This document shows, piece after piece, positions 11,205 to 21,700 of a DNA stretch of 64,000 nucleotides. The DNA comes from Lolium rigidum. Taxonomy: Eukaryota > Streptophyta > Magnoliopsida > Poales > Poaceae. Position numbers and translations under genes: made by a program. Each line of letters starts with the position of its first letter. The stretch's first letter is position 1. Location of the stretch: assembly GCF_022539505.1 (NCBI RefSeq), contig NW_025899946.1, forward strand, positions 372,001-436,000, read 5' to 3'. Under the pieces are notes generated by a model. It ran no database searches. It saw only the letters and a program-made list of their open reading frames with translations, and was not told the DNA's origin.

Positions 11205-12603
11205 TGATACGTCCAAAACGTATCTACTTTCCCGAACACTTTTGCTATTGTTTTGCCTCTAATTTGTGTATTTTGGATGCAACTAACACGGACTAACGCT
11301 GTTTTCAGCAGAACTGTTCTGGTGTCTCGTTTTTGTGCAGAAATCCAACTTTCAGGAAAAACCTCGGGATTTTGACGGAAGGCCCTATTTTCCCAGAATA
11401 ATGACGGAGCCAGAAGGACAAATCAAGTGGAGGCCCGAGGGCCCCACACCATAAGGCGGCGCGGCCTAGGGGGCCCGCGCGGCCCTATGGTGTGGCCCCC
11501 TCGGCTGGCCTCCGACGCCCTCCTTCGGACTATTTATCAGCCTCGACCTAAAAACGCACGGGGAGAAGTCGAAGTCGCCAGAAACCCTCCATAACGCCGC
11601 CACATCGCGAAACTCCGTCTCGGGAGCCGAAGTCTCCGTTCGGCACTCCGTCGGGACGGGGAATTGGAGGAGATCATCGCCGCCATCACCGCCAACGCCT
11701 CTCCATCAACCAGCCATGTTTCCCCCATCCATGTGTGAGTAATTCCCCCGCTGTAGGCCGAAGGGGATGGTAGGGATTGGATGAGATTGGTCATGTAATA
11801 GCATAAGATTGTTAGGGCATAGTGCCTAGTGTCCGTAATTGGTACTTTGATGATATTGTTGCAACTTGTTATGCTTAATGCTTGTCACTAGGGCCCGAGT
11901 GCCATGATCTCAGATCTGAACATGTTATTATTTCATCATGATATTCATTGTTTATGGTCTTGCCTCGCAAGTTGTATACACATGTCACCGTCCGGAACCA
12001 ATGGCCCCGAAGTGACGAAATTGGGACAACCGGAGGGGATGGTAGTGATGTGAGGATCACATGTGTTCACGGAGTGTTAATGCTTTGCTCCGGTACTCTA
12101 TTAAAAGGAGTACCTTAATATCCGAGTAGTTTCCCTTGAGGCCCGGCTGCCACCGGCTGGTAGGACAAAAGATGTTGTGCAAGTTTCTCATTGCGAGCAC
12201 GTACGACTATAATTGGAACACATGCCTATTGATTGCTTTGTACTTGGATACCGTTTTATTATTATCTGCAAATGCCCTGCTATGATTGTTACATGAGTTT
12301 CTCTCATCCATGCAACGCCCGTCATCCGTCCCCGTGCCTACAGTATTTTAATCCTCGCTGTTTACTAAAATCACTACTGCTTGTCTTTGTTACTCTGTCG
12401 CTTTTATTTCACTACCGCTACTACTATAAAACTGTTACTATCGATAAACTCTTGCGAGCAAGTCTCGTTTCCAGGTGCAGCTGAATTGACAACTCCGCTG
12501 TTAAGGCTTTCAAGTATTCTTTGTCTCCCCTTGTGTCGAATCAATAAATTGGGTTTTACTTCCCTCGAAGACTGTTGCGATCCCCTATACTTGTGGGTCA
12601 TCA
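11205..12603 (+). repeat. 3' LTR of the inserted Athila-like element
   Basis: 1399 bp, TGATACGTCC...GTCATCA, collinear with 2814-4209 with scattered substitutions and short indels. It is preceded by the purine-rich AAGCTTGGGGCG and followed by the GGCCT duplication (12604-12608). The GC-rich near-palindrome is at 11439-11499. Confidence 0.92.
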
Positions 12604-13076
12604 GGCCTTTCTTTTACTTTATGTTGAGTCAGTTTACCTACTTCCTTCCATCTTAAAAGCAAACACTTGTGTCAACTGTGCATTGATTCTTACATACTTG
12701 CTTATTTGCACTCATCATATTACTTTGTGTTGACAATTATCAATGAGATATGCATGTTGAAAGTTGAAAGCAACTGCTGAAACTTAAATCTTCCTCTGTG
12801 TTGCTTCAATGCCTTTACTTTGAATTTATTGCTTTATGAGTTAACTCGTATGCAAGACTTCTTGATGCTTGTCTTCAAAGTACTATTCATGAAAAGTTTT
12901 ACTATATGTTATCTATTTGTTAGCAAACTATAGATCGTTGCCTTGAGTCACTTCATTCATCTAATATGCTTTGCAATAGTATGATCAAGATTATGTAAGT
13001 AGCATGTCACTACAGAAATTATTCTTTTTATCGTTTACCTACTCGAGGGCGAGTAGGAACTAAGCTTGGGGATGCT

Positions 13077-14614
13077 TGATACGTCTCCAACGTATCTATA
13101 ATTTTTGATGTTACATGCTAGTTTTATGACAATACCTACATGTTTTGCTCACACTTTATAATGTTTTTATGCATTTTCCGGAACTAACCTATTAACAAGA
13201 TGCCGAAGTGCCGGTCCTCGTTTTCTGTTGTTTTTGGTTCCAGAAAGGCTGTTCGGGCAATATTCTCGGAATTCGACGAAACGAAGACCAAACATCATAA
13301 TTCACCGAGACGGACCAGGACACCGAAGGAGAGTCGGAGGGGAGGCCTGGGGGCCCCAGACCACAAGGCGGCGCGGCCTGGAAGGGGGGCGCACCAGCCT
13401 ATGGGGTGGGCCCCCCAGGCGCCCCCTTGCGCCGCCTCTTCGCCTATAAGACCCCTCGTGACCTAAAACCTCGATACCAATTGACGAAACTCCAGAAAGA
13501 CTCCAGGGGCGCCGCCGCCATCGCGAAATTCCGTTTCGGGGGACAGAAGTCTCTGTTCCGGCACGCCGCCGGGACGGGGAAGTGCCCCCGGAAGCCATCT
13601 CCATCGACGCCACCGCCTCCATCATGCTCCGTGAGTAGTTCCCCCATGGACTACGGGTTCTAGCCGTAGCTAGTTGGTACTCTCTCTCCCATGTACTTCA
13701 ATACAATGATCTCATGAGCTGCCTTACATGATTGAGATTCATCTGATATAATCGGTGTTGTGTTTGTTGGGATCCGATGGATTGTTACATTATGATTAGT
13801 CTATCTATAAAGTTTGTGAAGTTATTGTTGCTGCAATCTTGTTGTGTTTAATGCTTGTCACTAGTGCACGAGTGGCATGATCTTAGATTTAAGCTATATA
13901 CTTATTGCTTAGATTGTATCTACAAGTTGTTTGCACATGTCTATGTCCGGAACCCGAGGCCCCAGAGTGACAGCAACTGAGATAACTGGAGGAGAAGGCG
14001 TAGGTATGAGGATCACATGTTTTCACCAAGTGTTAATGCTTTGCTCCGGTGCTCTATTAAAAGGAGTACCTTAATAGCCAGTAGATTCCCTTGAGGCCCG
14101 GCTGCCACCGACTGGTAGGACAAAAGATGTTATGCAAGTTTCTCATTGCGAGCACGTATAACTATATATGGAAAACATGCCTACATGATTAATAATCTTG
14201 ATGTTCTGTCTTAATGCTTTCAATCCTATCAATTGCCCAAATGTAATTTGTTCACCCAACACTTGTCACTTGTTATTGGAGAGTTACCACTAGTGTAGAT
14301 AGCTGGGAACCCCGGTCCATCTCTCATCATCATATACTCGTTCCTATATGACATTGGAAGTAGTATCAACTATTTTCTGGTGCCATCGCCTCCGTGTTAC
14401 TCGTTATTGCTGCTGTGTTACTCGTTACTATTGCTCTCATATTATCGTTGCTTTCACATCACCCCTGTTACTAGTGCTTTTCCAGTGCAGCTGAATTGAC
14501 AACTCAGTTGTTAAGACTTATAAGTATTCTTTACCTCCCCTTGTGTCGAATCAATAAATTTGGGTTTTACTTCCCTCGAAGACTGTTGCGATCCCCTATA
14601 CTTGTGGGTTATCA
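13077..14614 (+). repeat. 3' LTR of the outer Athila-like element
   Basis: 1538 bp, starting TGATACGTCTCCAACG and ending GTGGGTTATCA. The termini match those of the inserted element's LTRs, and the last part (about 14020-14614) is clearly related to them. A polypurine-like AAGCTTGGGGATGCT lies just upstream. A GC-rich inverted repeat (13349-13416) precedes a TATA-like region (CGCCTATAAGACC, 13440-13452). There is no coding sequence. Confidence 0.88.
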
Positions 14615-15356
14615 GCGGCCTGTCCGTCCTGATCTGGCTAGAGTGAGGAGTTCCGGAAAATTCCACCAGCGAATGGAATAGTGCATCTTTTGCCTGGAGT
14701 TTGCTGGATCAGGTGGTATTCGATCGCGCGCACCTATACTTTTATTCCGACCGTTTGGTTCTAGAGGGAGCGGCGCGAAGCTCTGTTCTGTGTTGACATC
14801 AAGTGACATTTTGGTTCATAGTGAAGTCAGAAGAAGGGAATATCATGAAGGCCGGATTGGAGAACTAGCTAAGGGATGTTCAAGTCTCCGCAATTTTGAG
14901 GTACTTGCTTGGTGTTTCAGGCTTCGCAGCAGTGATATAAAAGTGGGGCGGCAGCACAGGTGAAGTTCATAGTCCTACCTTTATGGGTGAAAACCCAAGA
15001 TCTGGCCTTAACTGGTTGTCTGGTTGTGTCTGGCAATGACCTTGTTGGAGCCATTGTTTTGAGAGCTGGGACTATCTTCAGGGTAAAAACCTAAGATCTT
15101 TGGACGGGCGACGATGATACAATTTCATTCTTGGAGGCGTCACTTTTGGAGAGTCCGTATTTCAAGTGTTGTCTTGGTGGTGGATCTATTGTTGTTGCTA
15201 GGCCTGAGATGTTGTAGCGGGACTTTTGTTTCTTAGATTTATTTTCTCTTTTTTGTATGTGTGCATCCGTACTGCCATTAGGGTGTTGCATTGTTGCAGA
15301 AGCTAGATGTAATTGGTATATATTGATATTAATATATTCTCTTTATCGAAAAAACA
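14615..15356 (+). mobile_element. LINE-like 3' end, truncated by the LTR element
   Basis: The sequence ends in AATATATTCTCTTTATCG followed by a short A run (15349-15356), as many Triticeae LINEs do. A diverged copy lies inverted at about 56823-57400: the blocks with GGTGAAAACCCAAGATCTGG, TTTTGAGAG and CTAAGATCT correspond. The 5' side is cut by the LTR at 14614. No ORF survives. The LINE assignment rests on the 3' end alone. Confidence 0.5.
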
Positions 15357-15476
15357 AAAATATAGCATAGCAACTTTTTTTCCCTGCAAAAGGGGAGAAC
15401 CTGAGAACCTCGATTCTGTATCGATTAATGCATATATCCATTTCATTCGTAGCAAATAAGTTGTGAAAACATGATA

Positions 15477-15592
15477 CTCCCTTCATTCCACGAAACTTGT
15501 CTTAAATTTGTTCAAATTTAGGTGTATGATTTAGTGTTTAGATACATCTAACTTTAGATAAAATAAAAACATGCTTTATTGAACGGAATAAG
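15477..15592. mobile_element. Stowaway-like MITE
   Basis: A 116-bp AT-rich element starts CTCCCTTCATTCCACGAA and has a degenerate complementary end (GAACGGAATAAG). It is flanked by TA at 15475-15476 and 15593-15594, the Stowaway target. The right terminus is eroded. Confidence 0.6.
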
Positions 15593-15603
15593 TACATTCT
15601 ACC

Positions 15604-17245
15604 GTCTGAACATAGGTTGGCAAGCGTGCTGAATATAGGTTGGCGGAATCCTTTGAAGATCCTCCAAAGGGGCCAACCCCTAAGAAAGGCTCCGCGGAAG
15701 ACGTGCAAGAAAAGATGAAGACGCTTCTGCGGTTGTGCAAGAAGCCTGCCTCGCCTCTGGAGACACAGGCTATTGGTGAGTTGATCTTGGCTAATGTCTA
15801 GTCGATGTCTTCCTTTGGTTAGGTGCAAGTGCTCTCGTTGTTGCAAGAGTTCTCTTGAGGTGGCGAGGACTGTCTTGGTTGGGTATGTAGTGTTTCCGAT
15901 AGCCCTTGGCCTTGGAACACTTATATCTGGATGATGATGTCCCCTAAAGTCTAGTTGGGTGTGGGTGTGATTTTCGCCGGTTTCCCTTAATTAACCGTGT
16001 GTTGTATGGTTTTCAGGTCCGGTTTCTCTTACACGCCATGTACCCAGATTGCCGGCACCTAAAAGTGTCGCTAATTCTACCAAAATTGTCGGCAATAGTT
16101 TTTAGAGGAAAAAAAGTGTTGTATTTGATCCAGTCGAGGTAGGTCTTTACCGGCACTTTTCAGAAAATGCCATTAGCTATCTTTTTAGGAACTTCCAGAA
16201 ATGCCACTAGATACTATTTTCGGCATTTTTGAAAGATGCCGCGAAATTTTGATCCAGTCGAGGTAGGTCTCGTGATCGGTGTCCGCTGCCGGTATCTAAT
16301 GAGGACGATGATCCTGACATGGTGCTCACCATGTCCACGTCCTTTTATTCTTCGGATATGGTGTCTCCTCCTGAATCAAAACAATGCCCTAGTTTTCACA
16401 CTCCGAAATAAAGAAAGAAGCTCAAGTTTCAGGCAACAACTTGTCTATCAATCTTAATTCAGCTTAATCGGCATCTCATGCAACTAATTCAAGCACCAAA
16501 AACACTATATGTTTGCTCATTTACAAAGCAGAGCACCAACCTCAGGCTCAACAGCCAGAGATGAAAAATGTGTAGTAATAAATGCGTAAACAAATAAAAA
16601 AAATCATCATTGCAGCTACAGCGAAATGGGACCCAAAATTCAGAGACAAAATGGCCCAAATCGAGCAATGCAGGCGGGCATCGGCAGCAATGGGGGAGGG
16701 ACGGGAAATGGAGATGCTCACTGCGCGCGCCGGAGTCGGATCTGACGGAGGCCATGGGCACCGCGCCGTACTCCTCCTCCTGCTCCCCGCCGTCATCGTC
16801 CCCGACGTCGGCGTCCTTGCGCCGCCTCTCCACGCCCAGCAGCATCGCGTGTAGCCGCTTCGGCGAGAACCCTTCACCCTAGGATTACATGTGCCTTGAC
16901 TTGAAGAAGCGCGACGCCGGTGACGGTGCGGGCCTCGGCCTCGATGTGGTCTAGTCGATGATGCTCCATGCGGAACGCTTGTTGACGACGGGAAGCCCTG
17001 GATGTCGTGGTCCCTGGCGATGATGCGGTTCTCGAGGGCGGCCACGGCGGGGTGCAGCATGGGCCCTCCGCGCGGGACAGGGAGGAGGGTGTCATGCGAG
17101 GGCTCGTCGCGGTCGGCGCCAAGTCGCTCGGCAAAGGAGAGAAGCAGGAGGCGCGGCGACGCGGTAATTGCGGCGGCGACGCTGCCGAACCCCATGCATT
17201 GCGGGAGCTCCCCGTCCTCTTGGCGAGGTTCCGTCCAAAAATAAT
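15604..17245. mobile_element. 1.64 kb insert of gene fragments flanked by a 17-bp direct repeat
   Basis: AATAAGTACATTCTACC occurs at 15587-15603 and again at 17246-17262, like a long target-site duplication. The first copy includes the end of the MITE, so the insertion is younger than the MITE. The insert holds a short coding-like stretch at about 15635-15800 (+), a 23-bp direct repeat (16124-16146 and 16248-16270), and GC-rich gene-like sequence on the minus strand. No terminal inverted repeats and no clear poly(A) tail were seen, so the mechanism is open. Confidence 0.45.
16690..17195 (-). pseudogene. Minus-strand gene fragments, possibly FLX-like
   Basis: Reading leftwards from an ATG at 17195, the GC-rich sequence contains DEPSHDTLLPVPRGG and ENRIIARDHDIQ. 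This recalls the N-terminal part of plant FLX-like coiled-coil proteins (FLC expressor family). Coding continues in other frames, including RMEHHRLDHIEAEAR (about 16930-16975) and the acidic LHAMLLGVERRRKD (about 16810-16850). These pieces do not form one open frame, so this is at best a mosaic pseudogene. The FLX link is from memory and weak. The acidic fragment was not identified. Confidence 0.3.
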
Positions 17246-17262
17246 AATAAGTACATTCTACC

Positions 17263-17968
17263 AGGCCATTATATATAGGTGGTACCTCATCTTGCCTGCA
17301 CTATATAGATCACGGTGGATTAACCTTATTGGCTATATGAACCTGGCAAGTACGAGTATTATATTAACACCACAGCACATGGTACCTGTCTAACAGAAAG
17401 GATCAATGGAAACATTGTGTATACTACCTTTTAAAGTTGCAAACGCGGGGTCCTACGAACATACTCCGCCTCTAGTGCAAGGTATGTTGGGATCATGTGG
17501 GCGAGGATCTTTGTACGTGGCAGATTAAGCTTAGCCAAATACTCACCGTGTGCGACAACCATTGGCGGTTAGGGATCATCCCCGATTTGATTACTAGTTT
17601 CTTTTTCAGGTAAACGGCAGGACGAGGTCTATCGCCTGAGTAGGTGGTGCCAAAATGTTACTTCTACAACATCTGTTACATAGTATTCATAACTCAAATT
17701 TATATAAATTTGTATGTGCCTACACGTTAAAACGTGCCAAGGCGATTCGTCCATGGGGTCCACAATGCGTGGTGTATCTTGGCTTGTGTACAAGGCGATT
17801 GCACTTGCAGTATGCTAGGTGCAGATCGTATACAGCACCCATGGCCGGCCGGCATGGGGGAAAACGCATCGCTGATGCCTCCTGGGTATGGTTCATCGCT
17901 AGTTCCTTTTTTTTTTTCCCTGCAACAGCGCTCGACGTGACCCAGCACCAACATGCCAAACTGTCAAT
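17263..17968. other. Intergenic sequence, no feature recognised
   Basis: AT-rich sequence between the 17-bp repeat and the copia element. Short open frames on both strands show no recognisable protein. Confidence 0.5.
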
Positions 17969-17973
17969 GTGCC

Positions 17974-18106
17974 TGTTAGATGTATATATTTGTCTATTGT
18001 AGTTTCCCCATATGTTAGGGGGCTTTCTGCATATGTGCACCTGTACATGTACTATATATTGTGGCCTTTGGCCCCCTGATAATACAACAAGCATATTGCC
18101 CTAACA
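17974..18106 (+). repeat. 5' LTR of the copia element
   Basis: 133 bp, TGTTAGATGTATATATTTG to GCATATTGCCCTAACA. It matches 23068-23197 with a few substitutions and a short indel. It holds a TATA-like ACTATATATTG near 18050. Confidence 0.93.
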
Positions 18107-18118
18107 TGGTATCAGAGC
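18107..18118 (+). other. Primer-binding site, initiator tRNA-Met
   Basis: TGGTATCAGAGC lies immediately after the LTR, the standard copia primer-binding sequence. Confidence 0.93.
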
Positions 18119-18286
18119 AAAATTGATCCTTGTTCCCGGCCGCCCCACCGCCGGCTTCTCCTCGTCTCGATCTCATCCTCTGCTCCTCGATTCCCCGGTC
18201 CGCCTCCATCCTCGTCCGCGTGAGGTCGTCTGCAGCGCCCCGTGGTCTGATCCTCGTCCGCGTGAGGTCGCGCGCTCGCCCCGTGG

Positions 18287-18505
18287 ATTGATCTGCCTGC
18301 CCGCCCGCTCTACTCCAAGTTCTACTGATTGATCTGCCTGCCCGCCCGCTCTACTCCAAGTTCTACCGGCCGATTCCGCCGCCCGCCCGGCCGATTCCGC
18401 CGCCCGCCCGGCCGATTCCGCCGTCCGCCCGCCCGCCCGGCCGATTCCGCCGCCTGCCCGGCCGATTCCGCCGCCCGCCCGGCCGATTCCGCCGTCCGCC
18501 CGACG
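18287..18505 (+). repeat. Tandem repeats in the copia 5' leader
   Basis: A unit of about 40 bp starting TTGATCTGCCTGCCCGCCCG is duplicated (18287 and 18327). It is followed by six copies of a mainly 21-bp GC-rich unit containing CGATTCCGCCG, at 18371, 18392, 18413, 18442, 18463 and 18484. The leader ends in an A-rich tract (18653-18708) just before the gag ATG. Confidence 0.85.
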
Positions 18506-18710
18506 CCCCCTGCTCCAGCTCGCCTGCTTCGATCTGCTGGGGATTCGCCCGCCTGCTTCGATCTGCTCGGGATCCGCCGTGACGCCAGGCCGCTCCGACG
18601 CCAGGCTGCTCCCGTGACGCAGGCCCGTTCTCTCATCTGTTGACTTCGTTCTGAAAAAAAAAAAGCAAAAAAAATAAAAAAAAATAAAAAAAAGAGAAAA
18701 AAAAAGAGCT

Positions 18711-21700
18711 ATGTCTTCCTCGGGCTATGTTGCGATCCCTCGCTGCCCGGTCATCTTCGATGGCGCGAATTACCCTGATTTCGCTGCCTTTATGCGCGTT
18801 CACATGCGCGGTCTTCGTCTTTGGGGTGTGCTTTCTGGCGAGGTCTCCTGTCCGCCGCGCCCTGTTGCTCCTACGGTGCTCGTTGCACCGCCACCTGTTG
18901 CCCTTGCCCCCGATGCTACTCGAGGCGGATAAGGATGCAGCCAAGAGTGCCGATGACACCTGCTCCGGCTGATTATGATCGGAAGGTCCAGGACCACTCT
19001 ATCGCCGTTGCGACTTACCGGCAGGATCTCACCGAGTACACTCGGTGGATTGATGAGGATGCTCGTGCCGCCGCTGTTCTTACCTCCAGGTGTTCCGCCT
19101 CGGCATGCTCGCTGAGTTTATGGGTCTTCCCACCGCCGCCGCTCGCTGGGCTTTTCTTCGTCGGCGCTATCAGCCCGTCCGGTGATGCTCTTTACCTGTC
19201 CGTGGTCCGCCGGAGCATGCTCTTCGACAGGGTGATTCTACTATTGATGAGTTCTACACTCGCAGTGCCGCTATTTGGCGCCGGCTTGATTCTCTCCGTA
19301 CAGCTGTGTGTGCCACCCGTCCCTCGCTTGTCCGACCGTGCGCGCGGATCCGGAGTTTCAGCGCGTTTTTGAGTTCTTGTCGCGGCTCCGTAAGGAGTTT
19401 GAGCCGCGCCGGGCCCAGCTGCTTGCCCGTGGTCGTGTTCCGCTCTCCGAGGTCCTTGCCGAGCTTCGTGCCGAGGAGACTCGTCTTCGTGGTGCTGGTC
19501 TTCTTGAGGTTCCTCTCGTTCTTGCCGCTCGTGGCCCTCCCGTGCCGTCTCGCTCGTGGACCTCCTATGCCGCCGACTTCGTTGCGGCCTCCGCGCACGC
19601 CCGATACCGCCTACTCCTCCATCTCGGGGTCGGCGTCGGCCCCGGCAGCCTCGTGGTTCGACGTCACCTCCGTGCACCTACCGTGGTAGGCCCGGCCACA
19701 CTATCTCTACTTGCCGGCGAGATGGATCCCGGCTTACGCCCGCCGCACCTTACTCGTCGTCGGCTGGCTCTTCGAGTTCTTCTCGCTGTTGCGCTATCTC
19801 GATCGGGACATTATCCGTGGTCTTCGTGGTCCGCTCGCCGGTACGGGCTCTTCCTCGACGGGTACCGCCGGTTCTCGTGCTCGGCTCTTCCGGCACCGCG
19901 CGACCACCTTCTTGCACACGATCGGTACGTCATCCCCGTGGTATCCGGATTCCGGAGCTTCTTTTCATATGACCTCTGCGTCTTCTATTCTTTCCGCTCT
20001 TCGCTCTCTTGTTTCGCCTGTTCATGTTATCACGGCCGATGGTACCTCTCTCCCTCGTTTCCAGCCGAGGCACTCTCTCTACTACCTCTTTCTCTCGTTC
20101 CCGATGTTTCCCATGTTCCTAGTCTTAAGATGAACCTCGTTTTCCGCTAGTCGGCCTATCGATTCCGGTTGTCGCGTCATTCTTGACGCCGATTCTTGTG
20201 CTGTTCGAGACCGCCGTACACAGTGCCCCGGTTGGAGCCGGCCCTCGCAGCCTTGAGTCCCCGGGGCTCGGGAGTTAGATCGGCTTCGCGTTCCTTCCGC
20301 TGCCACTTCATCCGCGGTTCTCCCGCGGTTGCCGCTTCGTCACTGGATCTTTTCAGCAGTGGCATCATCGGCTGGGTCACCTCTGTGGCTCCCGTTTATC
20401 GTCATTAGTTCGTCGTGGTCTTCTGGGGTCTGTCTCAGGAGATGTGTCTTTGCATTCGTGTTAGGGTTGTCGGCTAGGCAAACAGATTCAGCTTCCCTAT
20501 CCTACTAGTGCGTCTGTATCTCGGCCGACCTTTTGATTTAGTGCATTCAGATGTTTGGGGTCCGGCTCCCTTCCCTTCGAAAGGGGGTCATCGATACTAT
20601 ATTTTGTTTATTGATGATTTTTCGCGATACACCTGGTTGTTTCTTATGCACTCTCGCAGCGAGGTGCTTTCTATTTATCAGCATTTTGCAGCCATGGTTC
20701 GTACTCGGTATTCCACGCCTATTCGTGTGTTTCGTGCCGACTCGCCGGAGAGTATATCTCCCAAGCACTCGCGTGGTGTTCTTGCCGAGCAGGGCACCCT
20801 TGCCCGGTTCTCGTGTCCCGGCGCCCATGCTCAAAATGGTGTCGCCGAGCGTAAGCATCGTCATATTCTTGAGACTACCCGTGCTATGATGATTGCTTCC
20901 TCTCTTCCGCCGCATTTCGGGCTGAGGTCGTCGCTACGTCGACTTACCTCATTAACATTCAGCCTTCTCGCTGCCCTTCAAGGTGGTATTCCTCTCGAGC
21001 GTCTTTCCGGTTGCTCGTCCAGATTACTCGACACTTCGTTTATTTGGTTGCGTTTGCTATGTTCTTCTCCCTCCTCGCGATCGCACCAAGCTGACCGCTC
21101 GATCCGTTGAGTGTGTTTTTCTCGGATACGGTGATGAGCATAAGGGCTATCGCTGTTGGGACCCCGTTGGTCGTCGGATGCGCATCTCTCGTGATGTCAC
21201 GTTTGATGAGACGCGTCCCTTCTATCCTCGTCCCACCTCGGGTACTTACCCGGTGGATGATATCTCTTTTCTTCTTTTTCCGGATGCACCCCTGCTATCC
21301 CGTCTCCTCCCCCTCCTAGTCCTGATGCGTCCCCTTCGGCGCCATCCTCTCCTCTGTCTAGTCCACCTAGTACTCCTCGTTCTCCGGTTTCGGATCCTTC
21401 TGATGTTGTCCCTTCTTCTTCTTCTTCTGATGAGTTGTCCTCCGCTGATGACCTTCCCCCTTCACGGCCTGTTCGTCAGCGTCGTGCTCCAGCTCGTTAC
21501 TCTCCTAGTCAGTATGGTCTTTCTATCGTTTCCGAGCCGACTTCTTATCGGGATGCCGAGCGTCATCCCGAATGGCAGCTTGCCATGGCCGAGGAGATCG
21601 CTGCGCTTGAGCGCACCGGCACTTGGGATCTTGTTTCTCCTCCTTCCGGTGTTCGTCCTATCACGTGTAAGTGGGTCTATAAAATTAAGACTCGCTCCGA

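Larger units (their letters stand above)
2814..12603 (+). mobile_element. Complete non-autonomous Athila-like gypsy LTR retrotransposon
   Basis: The element has two LTRs of about 1.4 kb, both TGATACGTCC...GTCATCA, and a perfect 5-bp duplication (GGCCT). A primer-binding site complementary to the 3' end of plant tRNA-Asp lies 12 nt after the 5' LTR. In order it encodes gag, an aspartic protease of the Athila type, and a separate ORF of unknown role at 7676-8865. No reverse transcriptase, RNase H or integrase was found between protease and 3' LTR, so it must rely on enzymes supplied in trans. The LTRs differ at a few tens of positions by eye (not counted exactly), so it is not very recent. It resembles Sabrina-type elements as I remember them; that name is not verified. 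Confidence 0.9.
1..14614 (+). mobile_element. 3' part of an Athila-like gypsy LTR retrotransposon (outer host of a nested insertion)
   Basis: The element starts to the left of the window. It consists of 1-2808 plus 12609-13076 (internal region) and the 3' LTR at 13077-14614. These segments become continuous when the younger element at 2814-12603 and one copy of its GGCCT duplication are removed. A polypurine-like tract (AAGCTTGGGGATGCT) directly precedes the LTR. The internal sequence at about 2000-2805 is clearly related to about 9990-10720 of the inserted element, so host and insert belong to related families. The 5' LTR, gag, protease, reverse transcriptase and integrase of this copy would lie outside the window and were not seen. 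The 3' target duplication would be GCGGC (14615-14619), but its partner is out of view. Confidence 0.85.

Noticed and set aside
16548..17195. 215-codon open frame on the minus strand as a real protein
   Set aside because: Only the first 75 or so residues look like a known protein; afterwards the recognisable coding sequence moves to other frames. It is a fragment mosaic inside an insertion, so it was listed as a pseudogene.
18322..18643. Open frames on both strands in the copia leader (Arg/Pro-rich and Gly/Arg-rich)
   Set aside because: They are by-products of the GC-rich 21-bp repeat and have no homology.
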